64,000 nt of DNA from Oribacterium parvum ACB1 (lineage in GTDB: Bacteria > Bacillota > Clostridia > Lachnospirales > Lachnospiraceae). Positions 18,478-27,357 of this stretch are shown piece by piece. The notes under the pieces are model-generated. The model was not told the origin of the DNA, did not search any database, and saw only the letters and a program-made list of their open reading frames with translations. The DNA lies in the NCBI RefSeq assembly GCF_000238055.2, contig NZ_KE148312.1, positions 1,422,501 to 1,486,500 on the forward strand. Direction: 5' to 3'. Made by a program: the position numbers and the translations under genes. The stretch's first letter is position 1; each line of letters opens with the position of its first letter.

Positions 18478-19434
18478 ATGAATCAGATTATTGAGGATTT
18501 TTTTGCAAAGGAAAATGGAAATGGAGAAAGCAGGGAGGATATGGTTAAATCCGGCTTTGTCTCTATTGTAGGTCTTCCGAATGCCGGAAAATCCACCCTC
18601 TTAAATGCGCTTGTCGGGCAGAAGATTGCGATTACTTCCAAAAAGGCGCAGACCACAAGAAATCAGATTATGGCAGTCTATGATGATGAGAGAGGGCAGA
18701 TTGTCTTTCATGATACGCCGGGGATTCACAAGGCACAGAATAAGCTCTCCGTCTATATGGAAAGTGTGGCGGAAAAGGCTCTTGGAAACGGAGACCTCAT
18801 TCTTTGGATTGTAGACAGCACGGAGCAGAAGGGAAAGAAGGAGGAACAGATTTTATCCCTCCTTTCCCACAGTAAAAGAAAGATTCTCCTTGTCTTAAAT
18901 AAGATGGACTTACTGGGTGGAGAGGAGGCACTGGAAAGGAAGAAGGCGGAGTATCGGGACTGCCTTCCCTTTGTCGGGATTGTCGGCGTTTCCGCCTATA
19001 AGAACCAAGGCTTAGAGGAACTTCTGGAGACAATTTTCTCCTTCCTTCCCTATGGCCCCCGTTACTATGATGAAGATACGGTAACAGACCTTCCCGTACG
19101 AGAAATTGCAAAGGAACTTATCCGGGAACAGGCCCTCTACAAGCTTGATAAGGAGATTCCGCACGGGATTGCGGTACTCATCGACAGCATGCAGGAGAGG
19201 AAAAACGGAATCTGGGATGTGAAGGCAACTTTGGTATGCGAAAAGGAAAGCCATAAGGGAATCATTATCGGAAAAGCCGGCTGTATGCTGAAAAGCATTG
19301 GTAGCGGTGCCCGCATTCAGATAGAAAAGCTTCTGGAAGCGAAGGTGAATCTTCAGCTTTTTGTAAAGGTCAGGAAGGACTGGAGGGAGAATCCGGCATA
19401 TTTGCAGGAGTATGGTTATAGAGAGCAGAAGTAA
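18478..19434 (+). CDS. era: GTPase Era
   Basis: Essential GTPase that binds the 3' end of 16S rRNA during 30S assembly. G1 is GLPNAGKST (about residues 32-40), G2 region KAQTTRNQI, G3 DTPGI, G4 NKMD, and a C-terminal KH domain (about 235-300) with GIIIGKAGCMLKSIG. The start at ATG 18478 follows GAGGGAG; the upstream in-frame ATG at 18427 lies in the tandem repeats and is unlikely. At 318 residues it is slightly longer than usual because of about 25 residues before the G domain. Followed by recO, as in many Firmicutes. Confidence 0.97.
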   Translation: MNQIIEDFFAKENGNGESREDMVKSGFVSIVGLPNAGKSTLLNALVGQKIAITSKKAQTTRNQIMAVYDDERGQIVFHDTPGIHKAQNKLSVYMESVAEKALGNGDLILWIVDSTEQKGKKEEQILSLLSHSKRKILLVLNKMDLLGGEEALERKKAEYRDCLPFVGIVGVSAYKNQGLEELLETIFSFLPYGPRYYDEDTVTDLPVREIAKELIREQALYKLDKEIPHGIAVLIDSMQERKNGIWDVKATLVCEKESHKGIIIGKAGCMLKSIGSGARIQIEKLLEAKVNLQLFVKVRKDWRENPAYLQEYGYREQK

Positions 19435-19495
19435 AGTGCGCAAGCGTCATAGAACAGCAGAAGCGTCATAGAGCAGCAGAAGCAAGCGTAAAGGG
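19419..19495. repeat. Repeats grown from the 3' end of era
   Basis: The last codons of era (ATAGAGAGCAGAAG-TAA) recur twice downstream as CATAGAACAGCAGAAGCGT and CATAGAGCAGCAGAAGC at about 19-bp spacing. The array fills the first half of the era-recO spacer. Confidence 0.8.
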
Positions 19496-19582
19496 GCAAG
19501 CAGGCGGAAAAGCTTTGGTGAAAATGCAGAAGCAATGAGGAAGTAAAGCGAATATAATGTGTCAGGACAGAGAGGAAGGGTA

Positions 19583-20230
19583 GTGAAGGAAGACTTCGTT
19601 GTGCATGGGGTGGTGCTTTCCGAGCACAGTCAGAGAGAATTCGATAAAAGACTGAGTATTCTTACCATGGAACAGGGGAAAATGACGGTTTGGGCAAGTG
19701 GAGCAAAGCGTCCATCTTCTCCTCTTATGGCAGGGAGCAGGAGCTTTGTCTTTGGCACATTTTCTTTAAAGAAAGGGAAGAGTGGATATAATCTACAGTC
19801 GGTCAAAGTCGATGCCTATTTTGAAGAAATTGCACTGGACTTGGAAATGGCCTGCTATGCAGCTTATTTTTTGGAGTTGGCAGATTTTGTTTCGCAGGAA
19901 AATCTTCCTGCGGAAGAAATGGTCAATCTCCTCTATCTGTCCCTAAAGGCCTTGCTTCATAAGGATCTCCCCAATGAACTGGTGCGGGCCGTTTATGAGC
20001 TGAGAGTCCTGCTTTTGGAAGGAGAGTACAGTGAGCTGCCTCCCCGTTCCCAAAGGAAGGCAGTGCATGATGCTTGGGAACACGTACTTGGAAGCCCCCT
20101 GCAAAAGCTTTATACCTTTACTTTGGAAGAAGGGAGTCTGCGGGATTTTTGTGAAAATGTGGAGCTTCTTACACAAGAAAGCTTCTATAAAGAATTTCGC
20201 AGCATTAAGATATTGAACAGTTTGAAGTAG
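19583..20230 (+). CDS. recO: DNA repair protein RecO
   Basis: RecO mediates RecA loading with RecF/RecR in gap repair. The N-terminal OB fold is clear (VHGVVLSEHSQREFDKRLSILTMEQGK, SGAKRPSSPLMAGS), followed by the helical domain. Most RecO proteins of Firmicutes carry a CxxC...CxxC zinc finger after the segment equivalent to LLLEGEYSE; here that region is only about 18 residues and has no cysteine pair. GTG at 19583 is chosen because family alignment begins there (VKEDFVVHG) behind AGAGGAAGGG; GTG at 19559 would add eight residues. The last seven codons and stop are the first unit of a downstream 21-bp repeat array. Confidence 0.9.
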   Translation: MKEDFVVHGVVLSEHSQREFDKRLSILTMEQGKMTVWASGAKRPSSPLMAGSRSFVFGTFSLKKGKSGYNLQSVKVDAYFEEIALDLEMACYAAYFLELADFVSQENLPAEEMVNLLYLSLKALLHKDLPNELVRAVYELRVLLLEGEYSELPPRSQRKAVHDAWEHVLGSPLQKLYTFTLEEGSLRDFCENVELLTQESFYKEFRSIKILNSLK

Positions 20231-20370
20231 ATATTGAACAGTTTAAAGTGGATATTGAACGGTTTAAAGTGGATATGGAATAGTTTGAAATGGATATGGA
20301 ATAGTTTGAAGTAGAATATATCAAAGTGGAAGTGAAAGAGTTCAAAGTGGAGGTGAAAGAGTTTAAAGTT
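20209..20370. repeat. 21-bp tandem repeats starting inside recO
   Basis: About eight units of 21 bp, each a variant of GATATTGAACAG plus TTTAAAGTG. Unit 1 (20209-20229) is the coding end of recO, including two bases of the stop codon; the later units are non-coding and drift to GAAGTGAAAGAG plus TTCAAAGTG. One unit is shortened by 6 bp. Confidence 0.93.
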
Positions 20371-20560
20371 GGAGGGTATAGATTTTTTCTAAAAAAAGGG
20401 ATAGACTATAGATTGTTTAATTCATAACGAGTTCCAATAGATTCTATGTTTCTGCGCAATGGTTGCAAGTCGATACAGGAAGGGAATTGCAATAGGGAAA
20501 TCTTGCAGGGCAGGAAGTGTAATACAGCTATTTAGGAAGAAAGGGAAGAGGATAAAACTT
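20371..20560. other. Leader of glyQS without visible T-box
   Basis: Spacer between the repeat block and GlyRS. It contains a possible hairpin GGTTGCAA / TTGCAGG (20461-20510), but no T-box sequence (GGTGG..CCGCG type) and no T-run terminator, so the usual tRNA-sensing control of glycyl-tRNA synthetase is not evident. Confidence 0.4.
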
Positions 20561-21955
20561 ATGGCAAAGAATTATACGATGGACACGATTGTATCCTTGG
20601 CAAAATCCAGAGGATTTGTGTATCCGGGATCGGAGATTTATGGCGGTCTTGCCAATACATGGGATTACGGAAACCTGGGTGTAGAGCTGAAAAACAACAT
20701 TAAAAAGGCCTGGTGGAAGAAATTCGTACAGGAGTCCAAGTATAATGTCGGCATCGACTGTGCCATTTTGATGAATCCAGAGACTTGGATTGCCTCCGGT
20801 CACTTGGCAGGCTTCTCCGATCCTCTTATGGATTGTAAGGAGTGTAAGGAGCGTTTCCGTGCTGATAAGGTTATCGAGGATTTCTGCGAGAAAAACGGCA
20901 TTGCGCTGGAGGGCTCCGTAGATGCTTGGTCCAAGGAAGAGATGGAGAAATTCGTGGTAGAGAAGCAGATTCCCTGCCCGAGTTGCGGAAAGCATAATTT
21001 TACCCCTATTCGCCAGTTTAACCTGATGTTTAAAACCTTCCAGGGTGTAACGGAGGATGCAAAGAATACGGTGTATCTTCGCCCGGAGACAGCACAGGGT
21101 ATTTTCGTTAACTTTAAAAATGTGCAGAGAACTTCCAGAAAGAAACTCCCCTTCGGTATTGCGCAGATTGGAAAATCTTTCCGTAATGAGATTACACCGG
21201 GGAACTTCACCTTCCGTACCAGAGAGTTTGAGCAAATGGAGCTGGAGTTCTTCTGTAAGCCCGATACCGATTTGGAATGGTTCCAATATTGGAAGGACTA
21301 CTGCCAAAACTGGTTATACAGTCTTGGGATGAAGAAGGAAATGCTTCGTGCAAGAGATCACGAGAAGGAGGAGTTGTCCTTCTATTCCAAGGCAACGACA
21401 GATCTGGAATTCCTCTTCCCCTTCGGCTGGGGCGAGCTTTGGGGGATTGCAGACAGAACGAATTATGACCTTTCCCAGCACGAGAAGGTTTCCGGTCAGG
21501 ATATGAGCTATTTCGATGATGAGACCAACGAACACTATATTCCGTATGTAGTAGAGCCTTCCCTCGGTGCAGACAGAGTAACCTTGGCATTCCTTTGCGC
21601 AGCCTATGATGTAGAGGAACTGGAGGGAGGAGATGAGAGAACCGTTCTTCGCTTCCATCCGGCACTGGCTCCGATTAAGATTGGTATCCTTCCCTTATCC
21701 AAGAAGCTTGGAGAAGGCGCCGAGAAGATTCATGAGGAGCTTTCCAAATACTATATGTGTGAGTATGATGATAGAGGAAACATCGGAAAGCGTTACAGAA
21801 GACAGGATGAAATCGGAACACCGTATTGTATTACCTATGACTTCGATTCGGAAAATGATCATGCCGTAACGGTAAGAGAAAGAGACAGCATGGAGCAGGT
21901 TCGTATTCCGATTGCGGATCTGAAAAAGTACTTTGATGAGAAGCTTGCATTTTAA
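20561..21955 (+). CDS. glyQS: Glycyl-tRNA synthetase (single-chain, class II)
   Basis: Single-subunit (alpha2-type) glycyl-tRNA synthetase, 464 residues, which charges tRNA-Gly in the cytosol. Motif 1 region [18 protein letters not shown], motif 2 [25 protein letters not shown] and motif 3 [13 protein letters not shown] are all visible. A zinc-binding pair DCKECKERF (near 90) and CPSCGKHNF (near 142) forms the insertion typical of this type. The start ([10 protein letters not shown]) follows GGGAAGAGG; an in-frame ATG 34 codons upstream lies in leader sequence. No heterotetrameric glyQ/glyS genes are present nearby. Confidence 0.97.
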   Translation: MAKNYTMDTIVSLAKSRGFVYPGSEIYGGLANTWDYGNLGVELKNNIKKAWWKKFVQESKYNVGIDCAILMNPETWIASGHLAGFSDPLMDCKECKERFRADKVIEDFCEKNGIALEGSVDAWSKEEMEKFVVEKQIPCPSCGKHNFTPIRQFNLMFKTFQGVTEDAKNTVYLRPETAQGIFVNFKNVQRTSRKKLPFGIAQIGKSFRNEITPGNFTFRTREFEQMELEFFCKPDTDLEWFQYWKDYCQNWLYSLGMKKEMLRARDHEKEELSFYSKATTDLEFLFPFGWGELWGIADRTNYDLSQHEKVSGQDMSYFDDETNEHYIPYVVEPSLGADRVTLAFLCAAYDVEELEGGDERTVLRFHPALAPIKIGILPLSKKLGEGAEKIHEELSKYYMCEYDDRGNIGKRYRRQDEIGTPYCITYDFDSENDHAVTVRERDSMEQVRIPIADLKKYFDEKLAF

Positions 21956-21981
21956 GAAAGAAACAGCAGTGTAAAAAAGGG

Positions 21982-22027
21982 ACTGTAAAAATCACAAGTA
22001 TTTTGATTTTTTGCAGCCTCTTTTTTA
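21982..22027 (+). terminator. Terminator of glyQS
   Basis: ACTGTAAAAATCA pairs with TGATTTTTTGCAG across a 9-base loop and is followed by CCTC and six T. The same arm sequence (TTTTGATTTTTT..CAGCC) recurs at 40950-40965, where a 200-base structured element sits in the loop. Confidence 0.8.
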
Positions 22028-22032
22028 TTCTT

Positions 22033-22069
22033 AACAAGGGGCACAGGAGCGGCTTGAGACATCTTGTTT
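22033..22069. repeat. Small palindromic repeat, copy 1
   Basis: AACAAG...CTTGTT ends enclose GGGGCACAGGAGCGGC and TTGAGACAT. A second copy of the same design lies inside comEC at 43206-43242. The 190 bases from here to nfnA contain only a CCTAG-N5-CTAGG inverted repeat (22230-22244) and a TACAAT -10-like box. Confidence 0.6.
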
Positions 22070-22262
22070 CAATGGATTTTAGCCGGTATCAGGGATTACA
22101 ATTGGAAAATGTCAGCTCTGATTCTTGGTATTATTGATTTTTTCTATCTGCACTTAAAAAAAACATGTTTTTATTGATTTTTTTGCTACAATAGATAAGT
22201 TAGAGAAATTATTAACACACGATTATACCTAGCTAATCTAGGCATGAAACATGGAGGAGAGC

Positions 22263-23144
22263 ATGTACAAAATCACTAGAGTTGAGCATCTCGTTGATAA
22301 AGACTGGCTCATGGATGTGGAAGCACCTTATGTGGCTCGAAAAGCGGAGCCGGGACAGTTTATGATTGCAAAGCTAGGGGAGCTTGGAGAAAGAATTCCC
22401 TTAACCATCGCAGACTATGATAGGGAGAAGGGGACCATTACCATTGTGTTCCAGGTAATCGGTGCATCTACGGAGAAATTCAGTCATCTGAAGGCGGGCG
22501 ATTATTTTACCGATATCGTAGGTCCCTTGGGCCGTCCATCCGAACTTGTCGAGATGACGAAGGAAGAACTGGAAAAGGAGAGTATCATCTTTATTGCCGG
22601 CGGTGTAGGGGCAGCTCCCGTTTATCCGCAGGTGAAGTGGCTTCATGAAAGAGGAATCGAAGCGGATGTTATCTTAGGGGCAAGAAATAAGGATCTTCTT
22701 ATTATGGAAGAGGATCTTCGTAAAGTAGCGAAGAATGTATATGTGACAACAGATGACGGTTCTTACGGTGATAAGGGCGTGGTAACCGACGTTTTAAAGC
22801 GTCTGGTTAACGAGGAAGGAAAGAAATACACTCGTTGTATCGCTATCGGTCCAGTTATCATGATGAAGTTCGCGGCACTTACAACGAAAGAGCTGGGTAT
22901 TCCGACCATCGTTTCCATGAATCCGATTATGATTGACGGAACGGGAATGTGCGGTGCTTGCCGTCTGGTTGTGGGAGACCAGGTGAAATTTGCCTGCGTA
23001 GACGGACCGGAGTTTGACGGACATTTGGTTGACTTTAATCTGGCCATGAAGAGACAGCAGACCTATAAGACAGAAGAGGGTAAGGCACTTCTGGAACTGT
23101 TGGAAGCTGAGAAGTCCCATGGTGGATGCGGAAATTGCAACTAA
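22263..23144 (+). CDS. nfnA: NfnA: FAD/NAD-binding subunit of NADH-dependent ferredoxin:NADP+ oxidoreductase
   Basis: Small subunit of the electron-bifurcating transhydrogenase Nfn (also annotated as sulfide dehydrogenase subunit or ferredoxin-NADP reductase alpha). Residues about 1-95 form the FAD domain (ERIPLTIADYD, GDYFTDIVGPLGRPSE), 105-220 the NAD-binding domain (FIAGGVGAAPVYPQVKWL), and the C-terminus has the 2Fe-2S cysteines GMCGACRL ... KFACVDGPEFDGHLVDF. Start at the second ATG because GGAGGAG lies just before it. 12 bases separate it from its partner subunit. Nfn balances NADH, NADPH and ferredoxin in fermenting Clostridia. Confidence 0.93.
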   Translation: MYKITRVEHLVDKDWLMDVEAPYVARKAEPGQFMIAKLGELGERIPLTIADYDREKGTITIVFQVIGASTEKFSHLKAGDYFTDIVGPLGRPSELVEMTKEELEKESIIFIAGGVGAAPVYPQVKWLHERGIEADVILGARNKDLLIMEEDLRKVAKNVYVTTDDGSYGDKGVVTDVLKRLVNEEGKKYTRCIAIGPVIMMKFAALTTKELGIPTIVSMNPIMIDGTGMCGACRLVVGDQVKFACVDGPEFDGHLVDFNLAMKRQQTYKTEEGKALLELLEAEKSHGGCGNCN

Positions 23145-23156
23145 GGGAGGAAAATT

Positions 23157-24545
23157 ATGGCTGATATGATGAAAAGAGTTCCTGTTGCTGAGCAGGAGCC
23201 GAAAGTTCGTGCAAAAAACTTTGAGGAAGTATGTTTAGGATATACGGAAAAAGAAGCGATGGAAGAGGCGGTACGCTGCTTGAATTGCAGAAACCCGAAG
23301 TGTGTGGTAGGTTGCCCCGTATCCATTCAGATTAATGAATTTATTCACGAGGTAAAGGAAGGAAACTTTGAGAAGGCGGCAGAAATCATTGCTCGATCCT
23401 CTGCTTTACCTGCTGTTTGCGGAAGAGTATGTCCGCAGGAGACACAGTGTGAAGGTGTTTGTATCCGCGGTATCAAGGGAGAGCCTGTTGCCATCGGAAA
23501 GCTGGAGCGTTTTGTAGCGGACTGGGCAAGAGAACATGGCTTCCAGGCGGCTAAGGCAGGAGAGCCGAACGGAAAGAAGGTAGCCGTAATCGGTGCAGGC
23601 CCGGCCGGGCTTACCTGTGCGGGAGACCTTGCTAAACTTGGTTATGATGTAACGATTTTTGAAGCTTTCCATGAACCGGGCGGCGTACTGCAGTACGGTA
23701 TTCCGGAGTTCCGTCTTCCGAAGACGAAGGTTGTAGGACCGGAAATTGAAAATGTAAGGAAGCTCGGAGTAAAGATATTGACCAATGTTTTCGTAGGTCG
23801 TTCCATTACCGTGGATGAGCTCTTAAATGAAGAAGGCTTTGATGCCGTGTTCCTGGGAACCGGAGCAGGTCTTCCTAAGTTTATGAATATTCCGGGTGAA
23901 AGTGCAAATGGCGTTTTCTCCGCTAATGAGTTCCTGACCAGAAATAACCTGATGAAGGCTTATCTTCCGGAATCCGATACACCGATGCGTGCCGGAAAGA
24001 AAGTGGTAGTCGTAGGTGGCGGTAACGTTGCCATGGACGCTGCAAGAACCGCCCTTCGTCTAGGGGCAGAGGTACACGTTGTGTATCGCCGTTCCGAGGA
24101 AGAACTTCCTGCAAGAAAAGAAGAAGTGCATCATGCTAAGGAAGAGGGGATTATCTTCGATCTCTTACAGAATCCGGTAGAGATTCTGGTAGATGAGAAC
24201 GACTGGGTAACCGGTGTGAAGATTGTAAAGATGGAATTGGGAGAGCCGGATTCTTCCGGAAGAAGACGACCGATTGAAATTCCGAATTCCGAGTATGTGA
24301 TGGAATGTGATACGGTAATCATGTCTCTTGGAACCTCTCCGAATCCGCTGATCAGTTCTACAACGAAGGGGCTCGACACGGATCGCAGAGGCTGCATCAT
24401 TGCCAAAGAGGAAAACGGAGAAACCACAAAGACTGCCGTATATGCAGGTGGAGATGCAGTAACCGGTGCAGCAACCGTTATCCTTGCTATGGGCGCAGGA
24501 AAGGCAGCAGCAAAGGGAATTCACGAATATCTTTCCAATAGGTAG
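23157..24545 (+). CDS. nfnB: NfnB: glutamate-synthase-small-subunit-like NADPH-binding subunit
   Basis: 462-residue flavoprotein of the GltD/NfnB type. N-terminal cysteine clusters CLNCRNPKCVVGCP and CGRVCPQETQCEGVC (residues about 42-105) bind two 4Fe-4S clusters; two dinucleotide folds follow (VIGAGPAGLTCAGDLA near 143 and VVVGGGNVAMDAARTALRLG near 285), and GGDAVTGAATVILAMGAGK closes the FAD domain. Often annotated gltA (glutamate synthase, homotetrameric). The tight pairing with nfnA makes the Nfn complex much more likely than glutamate synthase; no large GltB subunit is present. Shine-Dalgarno: GGGAGG. Confidence 0.93.
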   Translation: MADMMKRVPVAEQEPKVRAKNFEEVCLGYTEKEAMEEAVRCLNCRNPKCVVGCPVSIQINEFIHEVKEGNFEKAAEIIARSSALPAVCGRVCPQETQCEGVCIRGIKGEPVAIGKLERFVADWAREHGFQAAKAGEPNGKKVAVIGAGPAGLTCAGDLAKLGYDVTIFEAFHEPGGVLQYGIPEFRLPKTKVVGPEIENVRKLGVKILTNVFVGRSITVDELLNEEGFDAVFLGTGAGLPKFMNIPGESANGVFSANEFLTRNNLMKAYLPESDTPMRAGKKVVVVGGGNVAMDAARTALRLGAEVHVVYRRSEEELPARKEEVHHAKEEGIIFDLLQNPVEILVDENDWVTGVKIVKMELGEPDSSGRRRPIEIPNSEYVMECDTVIMSLGTSPNPLISSTTKGLDTDRRGCIIAKEENGETTKTAVYAGGDAVTGAATVILAMGAGKAAAKGIHEYLSNR

Positions 24546-24561
24546 TTGATTGGAATTAGAT

Positions 24562-24583
24562 ATCAACACCTTTTGTCCTATAA
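24562..24583. repeat. 22-base dispersed repeat, copy 1
   Basis: ATCAACACC followed by TTTTGTCCTATAA. The same 22 bases with one mismatch occur at 32639-32660; both copies sit after a stop codon and shortly before a strong terminator hairpin. Confidence 0.7.
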
Positions 24584-24604
24584 CTCTCGTAATGAAAGAA
24601 TAAA

Positions 24605-24640
24605 AAAACTTCCGACGTTTTTCGTCGGAAGTTTTCTTTT
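24605..24640. terminator. Bidirectional terminator between nfnB and the M24 peptidase
   Basis: AAAACTTCCGACG / CGTCGGAAGTTTT, a perfect 13-bp hairpin with T-rich tracts on both strands (TTTTCTTTTT on plus, TTTTTTTA on minus). It serves the convergent genes on either side. Confidence 0.92.
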
Positions 24641-24701
24641 TGCAGTGCACTTGGCACATGCGCCTCTATTTTTTTATTTCTTTAGTTTTATTTCTTTTGA
24701 C

Positions 24702-26489
24702 TTAGATAGCTCTTGTGTACTTCTTTAAGAAAGCCTTCTCGTCGTCATTTAAGTGCGGAGCGATAACCTCATAAACCTTTGCATGATAGTCATTTAAGAG
24801 TTTCTTATTCTCTTCGCTCATCATATCCGGGTTAATGGCATCAAGGTCAAACGGAACTAAGGTGATTGCTTCGAAGTAAAGGAACTGACCATACTCGTTC
24901 TTTACGCCCTTTCTTGCCAAAAGCTCATTCTCAAGACGGATACCGTGAGAACCTTCAATATAGAGACCCGGCTCATCGGTAATAATCATACCTTCCTGGA
25001 TTTCTTCCACTTCTCCGGCTCTGTACTTATAACGGAAGCCTGCAGGACCTTCATGGATATTTAAAAGGTATCCTACACCGTGACCGGTTCCATGGTTAAA
25101 GTTCATATCTCTATCCCAGAATGGCTTTCTTGCCAGAATATCCAGAGTTAATCCGCTGCAGCCCTGGAGGAACTTTGCACTGCCAAGCTGGAGGTTACTG
25201 ATGGCTACCAGTGTAAAGTCATCCTTCATATTCTGAGGAACCTCTCCTAAAGCGAAGGTTCTGGTAATATCGGTTGATCCCTCGTAGAAACCTGCACCGG
25301 TGTCGCTTAAGTACAAGGTTCCTTCCTTAAACTCCACATCTGTTTCCGGAGAAGAACAGTAGTGCACGATGGCGGAGTGAGGACCAAAAGAGGAAATCGG
25401 CTCAAAGCTGTCACGGATAAAGTTGCCCATCTCCTTACGGAACTCATCGAGCTTCTCGGAAGCACTAAGCTCCGTGATTCTGATCTTGCCGACATTTTCC
25501 TTTAACCACTTCATGAAACGCAGGTGCGCAATGCTATCCTTTATCTGCGCCTTGCGGATATTTTCAATCTCTACCGGATTTTTCAAGGCTTTCATCAGAA
25601 TAGCAGGATTTCTCTTGTTTACAACATGTACGGAAGCAGGGATATTGTTAAAGATAGCATAGTTCAGCTTGGACTTATCTACCATAACAGTGATGCCTGT
25701 GGGAAGCTGCTTCACATCCTCGTAGATGGCATTATAAGGATGGAGATTTACACCTTCCTTCTTTAAAAGAGCCTTCAGATTGTCATCGAGCTTTCTTTCG
25801 TCAATGTAGAGTTCGAAGCTGTCTTTCTTGATGATGGCATAGGAGAGAACAAGGGGGAAGAACTCAATATCATTTCCACGAATGTTCAGAGTCCAACAGG
25901 TATCATCCAGAGTGGATACGATATGAGCATCGCAGCCGGCTTCTTCCATTTCCTTACGAATACGAGCCAACTTGGAAGCGGTACTTTCTCCGGTGTATTT
26001 TTCCTCTAAGAAAAATGCGGGCTCCTCGGAAAGAGGAGGACGATCAGTCCAGATTTCGTCGATTAAGTCTTCCTGATAATCGACTTTGGCACCTTTTTTC
26101 TTTGCTATTTCGGCATACTCATCTCCTTCTCCAACGGAAACAACACGTCCGTCGAAAGAAAGAGTTTGTCCGGCCTGCAAAATCTCTTCCAAATATTCGT
26201 TTACGCTAGGAACACCCGGCTCAAACATCTTCATCAGGGTAACGGTTGTACCTTCCAGCTGCTTGGCAGCTTGGATAAAGTAACGACCGTCAGTCCAAAG
26301 CTTTGCATCGTTTAACGTAATCACTGCCGTTCCTGCAGATCCGGAGAAGTTGGTGATAAACTTTCTTGCCTTGAAATGTTCTCCAACATACTCACTCTGA
26401 TGAAAATCTGCAGTTGGTACTACATACACATCAATGTTTTTCTCCCGCATAAGCTTGCGTAATGCGGCTAATCTCTCTGGTACTGTCAT
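24702..26489 (-). CDS. Xaa-Pro aminopeptidase (M24B)
   Basis: 595-residue metallo-aminopeptidase of family M24B, the long three-domain form like eukaryotic aminopeptidase P. Two creatinase-like N-terminal domains precede the pita-bread catalytic domain. Metal ligands are visible in LYLSDTGAGFYEGSTDITRTF (two Asp), NHGTGHGVGYLLNIHEGP (His) and DEPGLYIEGSHGIRLEN (Glu). It removes N-terminal residues preceding proline from peptides in the cytosol. The start at MTVPERLAAL has AAGGAGGATCTT upstream; a longer frame reaching 26540 lacks a ribosome site. Convergent with nfnB. Confidence 0.94.
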   Translation of the reverse strand: MTVPERLAALRKLMREKNIDVYVVPTADFHQSEYVGEHFKARKFITNFSGSAGTAVITLNDAKLWTDGRYFIQAAKQLEGTTVTLMKMFEPGVPSVNEYLEEILQAGQTLSFDGRVVSVGEGDEYAEIAKKKGAKVDYQEDLIDEIWTDRPPLSEEPAFFLEEKYTGESTASKLARIRKEMEEAGCDAHIVSTLDDTCWTLNIRGNDIEFFPLVLSYAIIKKDSFELYIDERKLDDNLKALLKKEGVNLHPYNAIYEDVKQLPTGITVMVDKSKLNYAIFNNIPASVHVVNKRNPAILMKALKNPVEIENIRKAQIKDSIAHLRFMKWLKENVGKIRITELSASEKLDEFRKEMGNFIRDSFEPISSFGPHSAIVHYCSSPETDVEFKEGTLYLSDTGAGFYEGSTDITRTFALGEVPQNMKDDFTLVAISNLQLGSAKFLQGCSGLTLDILARKPFWDRDMNFNHGTGHGVGYLLNIHEGPAGFRYKYRAGEVEEIQEGMIITDEPGLYIEGSHGIRLENELLARKGVKNEYGQFLYFEAITLVPFDLDAINPDMMSEENKKLLNDYHAKVYEVIAPHLNDDEKAFLKKYTRAI

Positions 26490-26649
26490 AAGATCCTCCT
26501 TGAATGAACAAGCCGTAAAGACAGAGAAATACAGAATCAATCGGTTTCAAAAACCCTTCTTCCTCCATTTATTTTCATTTGGAAAAATAAACTGTATAAA
26601 CCCTGCTCGGTCAGCAATTTTCAACCTTTTTCATTGTACCGCAAAAACG

Positions 26650-26676
26650 ATTTTACGGAAAGACTTTCCGTAAAAT
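26650..26676 (-). terminator. Terminator of the ThyX-like gene
   Basis: Perfect 13-bp inverted repeat ATTTTACGGAAAG / CTTTCCGTAAAAT with a one-base centre, followed on the minus strand by CGTTTTTG. It lies between the ThyX-like gene and the M24 peptidase, so the two are probably separate transcripts. Confidence 0.75.
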
Positions 26677-26721
26677 AGATAGAAAAATCAAAATAAACAG
26701 GCTTAATTTGTAGAAAATTGC

Positions 26722-27357
26722 TTAGACTTCTTCCTTGTCCTTTTCTGCAAGGATTAATTCCTTTGCATAGGGAAGCGTTTTTATCCAGTCACAGAAGCTA
26801 TGCCATTCCTGCAATTTATGTCCTTTTCTTGAGAAATACATATTGATGAGATTCTCGTAGTTCATGGTGCAGGTGCGCATCTGGTTGTAGGAGGAAGGGA
26901 GAAGCTGAATCAAGGTATACCAGTCCTCTCTCTTTTTCTCTTCCACAAATTTAAGGCGGATACGCTCTAAGTCCGAGATGGTTCTTTCCAAAATCGCTAT
27001 TCCTTCTTCTGTCAAATGATCATGGGAAAAATCATCCAAAGAAAAGGCCTTGGAGTGGATTTTGTGCATTGTGGAAGTGGAGTTTGCAACAGTATGCACT
27101 TTATAGGTGTCGTATTCCTTCCACCAGTAAAGTGGAGCAGTGATATCGACAGAAACAAAAATCTGTCGGATATATTTTCTATGATCCGGACCGGCAAGAC
27201 GTAATCTTTTAGCAAGAGATAAGTCATTCGGTCCTAAAATATATTGTCCGCTTTCGTCGTAGTAGGAGTCTCCTCTGTCCCAGGAGTTCATGGGATTTCT
27301 CGCCCCGCGAACGGCATTTTCAAAGTTCATTACACTGCTTCGTTCTAATTGAATCAT
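26722..27357 (-). CDS. Conserved protein, distant ThyX-like fold
   Basis: A 211-residue protein of a family I know from Firmicutes and their phages but whose function I cannot name firmly. It resembles flavin-dependent thymidylate synthase ThyX in pattern (N-terminal VRGARNP, central IFVSVDITAPLYWWKEYDTYK, then STSTMHK where ThyX has its RHR..S..E.S.RY motif, and a C-terminal NLINMYFSRKGHKLQEWHSF). The canonical ThyX motif is not intact, so activity is uncertain; it could be a diverged relative or a separate family. Shine-Dalgarno AAAGGA lies five bases before the ATG. It is divergently oriented from comEA. Confidence 0.5.
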   Translation of the reverse strand: MIQLERSSVMNFENAVRGARNPMNSWDRGDSYYDESGQYILGPNDLSLAKRLRLAGPDHRKYIRQIFVSVDITAPLYWWKEYDTYKVHTVANSTSTMHKIHSKAFSLDDFSHDHLTEEGIAILERTISDLERIRLKFVEEKKREDWYTLIQLLPSSYNQMRTCTMNYENLINMYFSRKGHKLQEWHSFCDWIKTLPYAKELILAEKDKEEV

